From positions 1-11,940 of the forward strand of contig CAIKXW010000261.1 in NCBI GenBank assembly GCA_903831485.1: a stretch of 11,940 nucleotides of DNA, given 5' to 3'. Numbering within the stretch: the first letter of the stretch is position 1; every line of letters starts with the position of its first letter. A program made the translations under genes and the position numbers. Of the stretch, positions 1 to 6,674 are shown piece by piece. The stretch comes from an uncultured Alphaproteobacteria bacterium. Lineage in GTDB: Bacteria > Pseudomonadota > Alphaproteobacteria > Caulobacterales > Hyphomonadaceae. The notes below the pieces were generated by a model. That model was not told where the DNA came from, made no database searches, and was given only the letters and a program-made list of their open reading frames with translations.

Positions 1-73
1 CGGCCAGGCCATTCCTGCTGGCGTACTCATGGTCCAGGTCGTCGACGATCTTGTCTTCTTCGTGGGTTCGCAT
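1..73 (-). CDS. 5' end of an unrecognised acidic protein, running off the left edge
   Basis: Only the first 24 codons lie in the window. Read on the minus strand from ATG 73-71 they give MRTHEEDKIVDDLDHEYAS and then RNGLA, an acidic, helix-like N-terminus that looks like a real protein start. An in-frame TGA lies 3 codons upstream of the ATG (83-85), so this is the first possible start in this frame. The ribosome site is weak (GGACGA just upstream). The competing frame from the ATG at 83-81 gives an arginine-rich peptide that stops at 27 and looks spurious. The gene follows the terminator of the glycine-zipper gene, so it should have its own promoter within 74-150. No family can be named from so short a fragment. 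Confidence 0.45.
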   Translation of the reverse strand, partial: MRTHEEDKIVDDLDHEYASRNGLA

Positions 74-151
74 TTTCGTCCATCACTCGACTTACGAAAA
101 CGCAACGCGCATGGAAACCGGTCAGTTCCGACACTCTGACAGCCGGATGTG

Positions 152-178
152 AAAAGAGCGCCGCCATCGGCAGCGCTC
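152..178 (-). terminator. Intrinsic terminator of the glycine-zipper gene
   Basis: On the minus strand a 10-bp stem with one G-T pair (plus-strand arms 156-165 and 169-178) closes a 3-base loop and is followed directly by TTTT (plus-strand A run 152-155). It lies 26 bp past the stop of the gene at 205-567, in the right orientation to end it. The U-tract is short, so termination may be partial. Confidence 0.65.
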
Positions 179-204
179 CATCCATGTCGAGGCGGGTATA
201 CAGC

Positions 205-567
205 TTACCCGCGATAATCGCCGTTAGCCCAGTAAGTCCGTCCGGACCGGCGGTCCACGTAGTAGTAGCGGCGCGCATTTCCATCATAGACGAGGGCTTC
301 GCCATTCGGGCCATAACCTGCGCCATCCGGAGTGTTGCGGTCGCTTGAGGCGCCCGCCACGCCACCGGCAATGGCGCCAGTCGCTGCGCCGATGGCTGCG
401 CCCTGTCCAGCGTCGCCCGAGCCTGTGTTGTTGCCGATTACGGCGCCTGCGGCCGCGCCGAGCAGACCGCCCGTGACCGCGCCGCGCTCAGTGTTGCCGG
501 ACTGGGTGCACGCCGCGGCTGCAATCAGACCAAGCGCGCTGACAGACGCTATCGCAAACATCTTCAT
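205..567 (-). CDS. Glycine-zipper envelope lipoprotein-like protein (YMGG type)
   Basis: A 120-residue protein. Residues 1-19 form a signal peptide with a hydrophobic core (ALGLIAAAA) followed by Cys20, which resembles a lipobox of the alanine-rich kind (A-A-A-C), so outer-membrane lipidation is likely but not certain. Residues 27-75 are a glycine zipper with repeated GxxxG spacing (GGLLGAAAGAVIGNN, then GAAIGAATGAIAGG). The C-terminal 35 residues are rich in Tyr, Arg and Gly (ARRYYYVDRRSGRTYW). Such small glycine-zipper proteins are common in alphaproteobacterial envelopes and are often linked to stress or membrane association, but no biochemical role can be assigned. The start at 567 is supported by AGGAGA seven bases upstream. 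It lies 57 bp after the stop of the minus-strand gene at 625-1071 and may be co-transcribed with it. Confidence 0.85.
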   Translation of the reverse strand: MKMFAIASVSALGLIAAAACTQSGNTERGAVTGGLLGAAAGAVIGNNTGSGDAGQGAAIGAATGAIAGGVAGASSDRNTPDGAGYGPNGEALVYDGNARRYYYVDRRSGRTYWANGDYRG

Positions 568-624
568 GGGTCGTCTCCTGGGGGCTGAGTCTGTGAGTGT
601 GTTTCTGCGAACGTCTCGTCGACG

Positions 625-1071
625 CTACAGTTCCTTCTTGCGCTGCGGGCTGCGCAGCGCGCCGGCGACACCGCCAGCGATCACCCCGACAATGCTCGTC
701 TGCATGATAAGCGAGAGCGACACCGTCGTTGTCGCCGCCGCCGCCACCAGACCGGCGCCAGCACCCAGCAGCCCGCCAATGGCCATTCCGGCCGCAACTG
801 GCCGCCGGGCGCCGCCATGCTGTGTCGCGCGCGGCAGCATCTCTATGCTTTTCAGCTGGAGCAGCGCCCGCGAGACTCCGCTCAGGTCGCCTTGCTCACC
901 ACCAGACATGTTTTCCGCGGTGCTTTCAGCAAGCCGCTGGGCGTCAAGCTTCCAGCTCTCGAGAATACGGAGACGGTCCTTGTACTTCAGGCCCGGATGA
1001 ATCAGCACCTCATCGGGATTGTCGAAGTGCCGTGTCGGCTGCATGACCATCTGATCGACATGCTTATCCAT
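625..1071 (-). CDS. Small protein with conserved N-terminal domain and C-terminal glycine-zipper membrane hairpin
   Basis: A 148-residue hypothetical protein. Residues 16-78 (FDNPDEVLIHPGLKYKDRLR, then ILESWKLDAQRLAEST and AENMSGGE) resemble a soluble helical region seen in many short rhizobial and Caulobacterales proteins of unknown function. This resemblance is from memory and has not been searched. Residues 92-114 and 117-139 are two hydrophobic, glycine-rich segments (GMAIGGLLGAGAGLVAAA; IVGVIAGGVAGAL) that could form a membrane hairpin or a glycine zipper. A basic tail, SPQRKKEL, ends the protein. The start at 1071 has a strong GAGGAGA site six to seven bases upstream. It precedes the glycine-zipper lipoprotein by 57 bp in the same direction; two neighbouring genes with glycine zippers may act in the same envelope process. 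Confidence 0.8.
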   Translation of the reverse strand: MDKHVDQMVMQPTRHFDNPDEVLIHPGLKYKDRLRILESWKLDAQRLAESTAENMSGGEQGDLSGVSRALLQLKSIEMLPRATQHGGARRPVAAGMAIGGLLGAGAGLVAAAATTTVSLSLIMQTSIVGVIAGGVAGALRSPQRKKEL

Positions 1072-1146
1072 TGCGCTTCTCCTCGCACACGTTTGTCAGC
1101 CAACAACGGCGGCCTCGTATGCGCAGTTCCGGAAAACACGCAGCAG

Positions 1147-1178
1147 AAAACGTGCGGCCGGAGGGAACCTCCGGCCGC
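1147..1178 (-). terminator. Intrinsic terminator of the short-chain reductase gene
   Basis: A perfect 11-bp stem (GCGGCCGGAGG at 1154-1164, its complement at 1168-1178) with a 3-base loop lies 27 bp beyond the reductase stop. On the minus strand it is followed after three bases by TTTT (plus-strand AAAA 1147-1150). The orientation and position fit termination of the gene at 1206-2006. Confidence 0.7.
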
Positions 1179-1205
1179 CATCAGAAATCCGAGATGACTT
1201 GATGC

Positions 1206-2006
1206 TCAGCTAGGCCCATCCGTCGGCAGACTCGCATAGGCGATACCGCCATCCACCGCGATGGAATCGCCCACGACATAGTCGCCGGCCTTCGACGCGA
1301 GAAAGATCGCCGTTCCAGCCATGTCCTCATCGCGTCCGATGCGCCGCATCGGCGTGCGCTTTGCAACCATGTCTTCATGATCGCGCGCCGCCTTGTTCAT
1401 CTCCGACGCAAACGGTCCCGGCGCGATCGCCGTGACGATGATATTGTCCTGCACCAGCCGCGCCGCCATCCGCTTGGTCAGGTAAAGCAGGGAGGATTTC
1501 GACGCGTGGTAGGAATACGTGTCCCACGGGTTCAGGCGGATGCCGTCGATCGAGCAGATGTTGATCACCTTCGCCGGGCGCTCCGGGCTTGCCGCTTTCT
1601 TCAGCGCCGCATGCAGCGCCTGCGTGAGAAAGAAGGGCGACTTCACGTTGAGGTCCATCACCTTGTCCCAGCCATGCTCGGGAAACTCCTCGAACGCCGC
1701 GCCCCACGCCGCGCCCGCGTTGTTGACGAGAATGTCGAGCTTGCCCTCGCGCCTGTAGATCTCCTCGGCCAGCATCTTGCCGCCCGCCACCGTGGAGATG
1801 TCCTGCGGCAGCGAGATGCACTCCGCATGCCCCAGCGCCGTCAGCTCCGCCGCCGTCGCATCACATGCATCCGCCTTGCGCGCCGAGATGTAGGTCTTGG
1901 CGCCACTCTCCACGAAGCCCTGAGCAATCATCTTCCCGATGCCCCGCGAACCGCCGGTAACAAGCGCCAAGCGCCCCTTCAGCGAAAACAGGTTGTCGAT
2001 CATCAT
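1206..2006 (-). CDS. Short-chain dehydrogenase/reductase, RhlG/FabG-like
   Basis: A 266-residue classical SDR oxidoreductase, expected to be cytosolic and NAD(P)H dependent. The cofactor motif TGGSRGIG is at 17-24, with the NNAG motif at 95-98. The catalytic set is Asn120 (DLN), Ser152 (NICSIDG) and YHASK at 166-170 (Tyr166, Lys170). The C-terminal VVGDSIAVDGG, at about 244-254, is typical of 3-oxoacyl-ACP reductase-like members. The wording around IRLNPWDTYSYHASK and IAPGPFASEMNKAARDH is close to proteins annotated as RhlG-like 3-ketoacyl reductases, but substrate cannot be inferred. A longer frame exists to 2108, but its extra N-terminus is basic, unrelated to SDRs and runs into a palindromic repeat. 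ATG 2006-2004 has GGGAGA about 7 bases upstream, and a second ATG follows at once. The serine hydrolase lies 278 bp upstream on the same strand. Confidence 0.93.
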   Translation of the reverse strand: MMIDNLFSLKGRLALVTGGSRGIGKMIAQGFVESGAKTYISARKADACDATAAELTALGHAECISLPQDISTVAGGKMLAEEIYRREGKLDILVNNAGAAWGAAFEEFPEHGWDKVMDLNVKSPFFLTQALHAALKKAASPERPAKVINICSIDGIRLNPWDTYSYHASKSSLLYLTKRMAARLVQDNIIVTAIAPGPFASEMNKAARDHEDMVAKRTPMRRIGRDEDMAGTAIFLASKAGDYVVGDSIAVDGGIAYASLPTDGPS

Positions 2007-2082
2007 GCGCGCGTCTCCCGATGCGTTTCTTGTTGCCGGGCAGGGTAGCGACGTCAGCGCGAAAGGCCAGAGCCGGAAGCCC

Positions 2083-2162
2083 GCCCTCGTCCTTCGAGAC
2101 GATCGCACTGAGAGGGTACCGGCGCGTCTGGCAGCGTACCCGCGATCCCTCAGGATGAGGGC
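2083..2162. repeat. Nested palindromic repeat element, copy A
   Basis: An 80-bp intergenic element built of three nested stems: 11-bp outer arms 2083-2093 and 2152-2162 (one G-T pair), inner GATCGC/GCGATC (2101-2106, 2142-2147) and GGGTAC/GTACCC (2114-2119, 2136-2141). Its ends, GCCCTCGTCCTTCGAGACG on the left and CCTCAGGATGAGGGC on the right, nearly match the ends of the element at 7990-8039 read on the opposite strand (17 of 19 and 15 of 15). That marks it as a dispersed repeat rather than a chance hairpin. It lies between the hydrolase stop and the reductase start, so it would be transcribed as a folded leader or spacer. Confidence 0.7.
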
Positions 2163-2188
2163 CCTCTCAACATACGCACTCGCACAGA

Positions 2189-2213
2189 GGCCTCACCCTC
2201 AGAGATCGCGGGC
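2189..2213. repeat. Diverged half of the palindromic repeat, inverted
   Basis: This stretch is the reverse complement of the right arm of copy A (2139-2163), matching at 21 of 24 aligned positions plus one gap, with a 25-base spacer. The shared core reads CCCGCGATC followed by a GAGG-rich tail. It looks like a decayed or partial second copy in inverted orientation. Because the arm at 2139-2163 can pair either with this half or inside copy A, two alternative folds exist in the hydrolase-reductase spacer. Confidence 0.5.
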
Positions 2214-2284
2214 ACACCTTATCAACGGCGGCAGTCCATCATGGCGATCGCCTCGATGGACGAGGCCGTGCTCAGGATGCCAGG

Positions 2285-3532
2285 TTACCCCATCAAATGT
2301 GCCGCCAGCGCCGCATACGCAGGCAACGACACCTTGTCCAAAACCGAGTTCCCGTTCGCCGCCACCGGATGAGACGCAAGCCGCGCGATCACCAGCTCGG
2401 CCTTCGGCGCGATCCAGCACACCTGTCCATGGATGCCACGCGCCGTGAACGCGCCCAGTTCATTGTGCGACACCCACCACTGGTTGCGATAGCTCCAGCC
2501 CGTCATCGTCGTGTAGCCGGCCTTCGCAAAATCTTCCTTCCGCGCGCCGCCCGAAATGTCGTCCACCACAGCCGCCGGCGCAACCTGGCGCCCGTTGAAC
2601 GCACCGCGATTGCGCATCATTTCACCTAAGCGCGCGAGATCGCGCAGCGCGACGTTCATGCCGCCACCGCAAGCCGCCATGCCCGTCGGATCGACGATCA
2701 GATACGCATCTTCCTCCGCCCCGATCTTCTGCCAGATCCGGTCCGACACCAGCTGCGCCATCGCCTTTCCGGTGACGCGCTGAACCAGCCACGCCAGCAC
2801 TTCCGTATTGCAGGTCTTGTAGGCGAACGCCGCGCCATGCTCGCCCTGCTTCTTCAATGTCGTCAGAAATTCGACGATCGAGCGCGGCCCGTCATAGCCC
2901 TCCGGCGGCCTGCCATAGCCGGCCGCAATCCCGTAGGTCCGAACCTCAGCGGCGGGATCGGTATACGCCTCCGAATACTTCACCCCCACCGTCATATCCA
3001 TCACGTGGCGCACGCGCGCGTCGCCAAAGGCCGACGCCTTCAGCTCGGGCAAGTAAGTTGCGACCGGCGCATCCGGATCGATCACGCCTTCATGCGCCAG
3101 CATCGTCGCCAGCAATCCGACGAACGACTTCGTCACCGAGAACACGAGGTGCGGCAGCTCCGGCGTCAGCGCGCCGCGATAGGTTTCGTAGACGATCGCG
3201 CCACGATGCAGCACCACGATGCCATCGGTGAACATCGCATCGATCGACTGCCCCCATGTCGTCGCCTCGCCCTCCATCGTCGTGAAGGCAATCCCATCGA
3301 TGTCATCCCGCAGTTTGCGGGGCAGGGCGCTCGGCGGGGCGGCCCCGCGCCTGACATTCACCGTCGCCTTCAGCTCGCGCTGATGGCTGAACGCCCACCG
3401 CGTGTTGGGAAACGAGCTACCCGACAGTTCCCCGGCGTCTGCGCTGACGATCTTCTCCCGCCCTGGCGGAAAGCCCTCCATCAGGCCGCGCACCCTGGGG
3501 TCGCTGTTCCCGGCATTCCACTTGTTGCTCAT
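2285..3532 (-). CDS. Serine hydrolase of the beta-lactamase class C / family VIII esterase type
   Basis: A 415-residue protein of the penicillin-binding-protein-like fold. The nucleophile motif is S132-V-T-K135 in LVFSVTKSFVGLL, with the lysine as the expected general base. The second motif lies in FAYKTCNTEVLAWL (Tyr238, Asn242), where the usual tight Y-x-N is not obvious. A third-strand motif is seen at GIHGQVCWI (368-370). There is no signal peptide at the chosen start, which points to a cytosolic esterase or amidase rather than a secreted beta-lactamase. Acyl-ester or lactone substrates are likely for the family, but none can be named. An open frame reaches 3814, but the upstream part overlaps the oppositely directed SOUL gene and is not protein-like. 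ATG 3532-3530 has GGGAAA a few bases upstream. It diverges from the SOUL gene over 119 bp, which must hold both promoters. Confidence 0.9.
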   Translation of the reverse strand: MSNKWNAGNSDPRVRGLMEGFPPGREKIVSADAGELSGSSFPNTRWAFSHQRELKATVNVRRGAAPPSALPRKLRDDIDGIAFTTMEGEATTWGQSIDAMFTDGIVVLHRGAIVYETYRGALTPELPHLVFSVTKSFVGLLATMLAHEGVIDPDAPVATYLPELKASAFGDARVRHVMDMTVGVKYSEAYTDPAAEVRTYGIAAGYGRPPEGYDGPRSIVEFLTTLKKQGEHGAAFAYKTCNTEVLAWLVQRVTGKAMAQLVSDRIWQKIGAEEDAYLIVDPTGMAACGGGMNVALRDLARLGEMMRNRGAFNGRQVAPAAVVDDISGGARKEDFAKAGYTTMTGWSYRNQWWVSHNELGAFTARGIHGQVCWIAPKAELVIARLASHPVAANGNSVLDKVSLPAYAALAAHLMG

Positions 3533-3651
3533 CTCATTTTCCCGCGCACCGCCTGGCCCAAGCCTATCCGCAGGCCCGCGAAAAACCAGCGGCCTTGCAG
3601 GGGAATGATCCACACAAGTGGGCGACACGTATACCGGCACAGGAGATCCAC

Positions 3652-4227
3652 ATGCGCGCGCTGACCCTTCTAGTTCCATCGATTGCTCTCGCCGCCTGCG
3701 CGTCCGCGCCGGTCGAAGAGCCGGCCTACAGCCTTCGCCAGTCCGATGGCGCGTTCGAGGTTCGCGCCTATGCCCCAACGATCGTTGCCGAAACCACGGT
3801 CGGCGGGGATGCATTCGGGTCCCGCTTCGAGGGTTTTGGCCCGCTGGCGGACTATATCTTCGCGAAGGAGCGCGACGGCGAAAAGATCGCCATGACCGCG
3901 CCCGTCACACAGCATGCAACCACGTCCGACGCGTGGACAATCGGCTTCACCATGCCTGCGGGCTATTCGCTCGAAACACTTCCCGCGCCAGCCAGCGGCA
4001 AGGTGACGCTGGTCGAACAGCCCGCGCATACGATGGCCGTGCTCAAATTCACTGGCCTCGCGACGCAAGAAGACATGGACGAAGCAAAGCGCGTATTGCT
4101 GCAAAAGGTCGCAAGTGCAGGACTCGTAACAAAAGGCGAGCCTGTCTTCGCGTTCTACGACCCGCCCTGGACGTTGCCCTTCATGCGCCGCAACGAAGTC
4201 ATGATCGAGCTCGCAGTATCAAACTAG
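3652..4227 (+). CDS. SOUL heme-binding family protein, putative lipoprotein
   Basis: A 191-residue protein. Residues 1-15 are a signal peptide ending in the lipobox L13-A-A-C16, so it is probably a lipoprotein at the cell envelope. The rest matches the SOUL/HBP fold: [16 protein letters not shown] (36-50), [20 protein letters not shown] (65-84) and the C-terminal [18 protein letters not shown] (170-187). The phrases [11 protein letters not shown] and RRNEV are family hallmarks. SOUL proteins bind heme or other tetrapyrroles, but in bacterial members heme binding is often unproven and no axial ligand can be assigned here. The start at 3652 is set by AGGAG six bases upstream; the in-frame upstream extension to 3595 would bury the signal peptide. 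The fasciclin gene follows 142 bp downstream. Confidence 0.93.
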   Translation: MRALTLLVPSIALAACASAPVEEPAYSLRQSDGAFEVRAYAPTIVAETTVGGDAFGSRFEGFGPLADYIFAKERDGEKIAMTAPVTQHATTSDAWTIGFTMPAGYSLETLPAPASGKVTLVEQPAHTMAVLKFTGLATQEDMDEAKRVLLQKVASAGLVTKGEPVFAFYDPPWTLPFMRRNEVMIELAVSN

Positions 4228-4369
4228 ATCACACAACTTGAACGCAACGTTGCATTTCCGTTATCAGACATCCGTTCGTCTTCTTCACGCGTATACTCGG
4301 AATATAAAAGCGCGGCGCCTAATGCGACCGTGCTGCTCGCCCGCACATCGACACACAGGAACCATCACC

Positions 4370-4918
4370 ATGAAAATGCTTCTCCCCATCGCCGCTTTCG
4401 CCCTGATGGGCGTTGCATGCTCCGGCGAAACCGCCCCGGCCACGCCTGCCCCGGCTCCCGTTGCCGAAGCTCCCGCTCCTGAGCCCGCCCCGATGGCCGC
4501 CAAGGACATCGTCGACACCGCCGTCGGCGCCGGCCAGTTCACGACCCTGGTTGCCGCAGTTCAAGCGGCCGGCCTCGAGTCCACGCTCCGTGGCGCGGGT
4601 CCCTTCACCGTTTTCGCCCCGACCGATGCTGCTTTCGCCGCTCTCCCGGCCGGCACGGTTGAAGACCTGCTGAAGCCCGAGAACAAGGCCAAGCTGACCG
4701 CGATCCTCAAATATCACGTGCTGCCGACCGAAGTGATGTCGTCCGCCATCGGCACGACGTCGATGGACGCCGCCACCGTCGAAGGCAAGACCGTCAAGGT
4801 CGATGGCAGCACGGCCGGCAAGGTCATGATCAACGACGCCACCGTCGTCACGGCTGACGTCGACGCCTCCAACGGCGTCATCCACGTCATCGACAAGGTC
4901 CTCCTCCCGCCGATGTAG
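4370..4918 (+). CDS. Secreted fasciclin (FAS1) domain protein
   Basis: A 182-residue protein with one FAS1 domain. Residues 1-16 form a signal peptide before Cys17 (MGVACSGE); the lipobox is atypical, so it may be a lipoprotein or simply exported. Residues 20-43 are a Pro/Ala linker ([21 protein letters not shown]). The FAS1 domain fills 44-182, with the H1 motif [11 protein letters not shown] at 79-89, YHVLP at 115-119 and the H2 motif [13 protein letters not shown] at 168-180. FAS1 domains mediate cell-surface adhesion or protein contacts, and small bacterial single-domain members are widespread. The start at 4370 has AGGA nine bases upstream; the in-frame extension back to 4238 lacks signal character. 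The upstream 142 bp contain AT-rich patches TATACT (4292-4297) and TATAAA (4303-4308) that could be part of its promoter. A strong terminator follows at 4993. Confidence 0.95.
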   Translation: MKMLLPIAAFALMGVACSGETAPATPAPAPVAEAPAPEPAPMAAKDIVDTAVGAGQFTTLVAAVQAAGLESTLRGAGPFTVFAPTDAAFAALPAGTVEDLLKPENKAKLTAILKYHVLPTEVMSSAIGTTSMDAATVEGKTVKVDGSTAGKVMINDATVVTADVDASNGVIHVIDKVLLPPM

Positions 4919-4992
4919 TCAGACCCACATCTAGCGTCTGAAGTCCTCCCCCTTCGACGCGGTGACGTTCTCTCCTCCGAGCTGCGTCGAGG

Positions 4993-5030
4993 CAAGCCGC
5001 CCCTTCAGACGGGCGGCTTGTTCTTTTTGT
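4993..5030 (+). terminator. Strong intrinsic terminator after the fasciclin gene
   Basis: A perfect 10-bp stem (CAAGCCGCCC at 4993-5002 and its complement at 5011-5020) closes an 8-base loop and is followed by the T-rich tail TTCTTTTTGT at 5021-5030. It lies 74 bp after the fasciclin stop. On the minus strand there is no U-tract, so it acts in one direction only. Just upstream, TCGACGC (4954-4960) and GCGTCGA (4984-4990) can form a weaker second hairpin. Confidence 0.88.
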
Positions 5031-5072
5031 GGGGCGCGCCGAGATTGTCATTCAATCCGCACGCACCGCGTG

Positions 5073-5465
5073 TCAGCCGCGGATCATCTCACTGTCAGCG
5101 GCGTACGGTTCTCCCTCGTCACCCTTAACACGGGCCCCGGGAGCCTGCGCTATCGCCCACATCTTGCGGATCATCGCGTTGTCGGGATTCTTCACGCCGA
5201 CGCGGCCGTCGCGATAGTGAAACCACCCGCGCTCGATCTCTGGATCACGGCCCGGTACAATCCATGCCGTTAAGCCGGAGCTTTTAATGCGCAACGTTGA
5301 GCCGTCGGACAAACCAATTTCAGCGGCGCCGCTTTCGACAACGCGCAATGACGGATCTTTCCTTGCGTAGGTCAACCAGTCATTCAGCGTCAGGCCATTC
5401 GCCGGTACATCGTCCTAATCGCCGGCCCAATATGACCGTCGAGTGATGTGCAGATCGTAGCCCAT
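5073..5465 (-). pseudogene. Small conserved protein gene interrupted by one in-frame amber codon
   Basis: On the minus strand, ATG 5465-5463 opens MGYDLHITRRSYWAGD, then TAG at 5417-5415, then DDVPANGLTLNDWLTYARKD and a continuous frame to the stop at 5073, 130 codons in all. Both sides of the stop look like one protein: the N-terminal GYDLHITR, the LTLNDWLTYARKDPSLRV region and WFHYRDGRVGVKNPDNAMI. From memory, this resembles a family of about 130-residue hypothetical proteins beginning M-x-Y-D-L-H-I-T-R; no function is known to me. A GAG to TAG change would explain the lesion. A TTG at 5375-5373 could start a shortened 100-residue product but has no good ribosome site. The gene starts 23 bp after the acyl-CoA dehydrogenase stop, so it is probably the last gene of that transcript. 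Alternatives are a sequencing error or stop readthrough. Confidence 0.7.
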
Positions 5466-5488
5466 CTGCCCCCCCGACGATGGTGCAC

Positions 5489-6622
5489 CTAGTACCCGCT
5501 CAGCCGCGCATAGCGGTCGCGGTGAAAGCTCTCGCCGCCATACAGCCCCTCCAGAACGCGTGCGCGTTTCATGTAGAGTCCGCTGTCATGCACATCGGTC
5601 ATGCCGATGCCTCCATGCATCTGCACCGTCTCGTTCGAAACCAGGTGCAGCGTCTCCCCCGCACGCGCCTTGGCCAGCGAGGCCAGCTCGGAGATATTGT
5701 TCGCGTTTCGATCGAGCGCATCCAAGGCCGCCGCCACGCAGCTCCGCGTCAGCTCCAGCTCCGTGAACATGATCGCCGCACGATGCTGCAGCGCCTGGAA
5801 CGAGCCGATCAGTTGTCCGAACTGCTTGCGCACTTTCAGATACTCAGCTGTCATCTCGAACGCCGCATCCGCCGCGCCCAGCATCTCCGCCGCAGCGCCA
5901 ATCCGCGCGCGATCGAGAATCTGCTCCAGCAGCCCGTATCCGCCATCGGCCACGCCCAGCACTGAATCCGCGCCCACCTCGACGCCGGCAAAAGCGACAT
6001 TCGCTGCTGCATGCGCATCCAGCGTCTTGAGGCTGGTCCGCGTCAGGCCCTTCGCATCGCCCGGCACGAGGAACAGCGTGATCCCCGTCGCGTCGCCCGC
6101 ATCGCCAGACGTGCGCGCCGCCACGATCAGCAGATCCGCTTCCGCCCCATCGACCACATATCGCTTCTCGCCCGACAGCGTGTAGCCTGCACCGCTCCTC
6201 TTCGCGCTCAGCTTCACATGCGCCGGATCATGATGCGGCCGCTCGTCCGCCGCCAGCGCGATGACCGCCTCGCCACCCGCAATTTTCCCGAGCCATGCAT
6301 CCTTTTGCGACTGCGTCCCGCCCAGCGCCAGCGCCGACGCGCCGATCATCGCTGTCGATAGAAGAGGGGAGGCAGCCAGGGTCCGACCCTGCGCTTCGAG
6401 AACCTGCCCAAGCCCGACATACCCAAAGCCCGACCCGCCAAATTCCTCCGGCACGATCACGCCGGTGAAGCCCAGCTCCGCCATCTCTTTCCACGAGCCC
6501 GCATCGTACGACTTGCCATCCTTGCGCAGCGCACGCAGTTGGCTCACCGGCAGCTTCTCCGCAGCATACGACCTGGCGCTGTCGCGCAGCATCTGCTGCT
6601 CTTCGGTGAGCACGAATGGCAT
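5489..6622 (-). CDS. Acyl-CoA dehydrogenase family flavoprotein
   Basis: A 377-residue FAD-dependent acyl-CoA dehydrogenase, of normal length and complete fold. The N-terminal helical domain (MPFVLTEEQQMLRDSARSY onward) carries VPEEFGGSGFGY at 58-68. The middle beta domain contains LSGEKRYVVDGAEADLLIV (149-167). The C-terminal domain has RKQFGQLIGSFQALQHR (265-281) and QMHGGIGMTDVHD (334-346). The enzyme would oxidise an acyl-CoA to the 2-enoyl form and pass electrons to ETF in the cytosol. At the usual catalytic glutamate position (Y-E-G in medium-chain enzymes) this protein reads Y361-G-G-E-S-F-H-R-D-R, so the canonical base is displaced or absent, as in subunits of some heteromeric FadE enzymes. 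The start at 6622 has GAGGAG six bases upstream. It follows the isomerase gene by 52 bp, so the two are probably one operon. Confidence 0.93.
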   Translation of the reverse strand: MPFVLTEEQQMLRDSARSYAAEKLPVSQLRALRKDGKSYDAGSWKEMAELGFTGVIVPEEFGGSGFGYVGLGQVLEAQGRTLAASPLLSTAMIGASALALGGTQSQKDAWLGKIAGGEAVIALAADERPHHDPAHVKLSAKRSGAGYTLSGEKRYVVDGAEADLLIVAARTSGDAGDATGITLFLVPGDAKGLTRTSLKTLDAHAAANVAFAGVEVGADSVLGVADGGYGLLEQILDRARIGAAAEMLGAADAAFEMTAEYLKVRKQFGQLIGSFQALQHRAAIMFTELELTRSCVAAALDALDRNANNISELASLAKARAGETLHLVSNETVQMHGGIGMTDVHDSGLYMKRARVLEGLYGGESFHRDRYARLSGY

Positions 6623-6674
6623 TGATGTCTCCTCGCCCGGTGTGGATCTTGACGCCTGAAGCAGCGCCCGTCCG

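Noticed and set aside
27..371. Minus-strand frame of 114 codons overlapping the glycine-zipper gene
   Set aside because: It runs over the terminator hairpin and the lipoprotein gene in another frame, and its translation has no domain character.
1377..2048. Plus-strand frame of 223 codons antisense to the reductase
   Set aside because: The arginine-rich translation mirrors the third-position bias of the real gene; there is no ribosome site or domain.
2007..2108. N-terminal extension of the short-chain reductase
   Set aside because: The extra 34 residues are basic, unlike SDR N-termini, and run into the palindromic repeat; a good ribosome site precedes the ATG at 2006.
2285..3532. Antibiotic resistance beta-lactamase
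   Set aside because: The S-x-x-K motif is present, but there is no signal peptide and no clear K-T-G triad; a family VIII-like esterase or amidase fits better.
3533..3814. N-terminal extension of the serine hydrolase
   Set aside because: It overlaps the start of the divergent SOUL gene and its signal peptide, and its translation is proline/arginine-rich noise.
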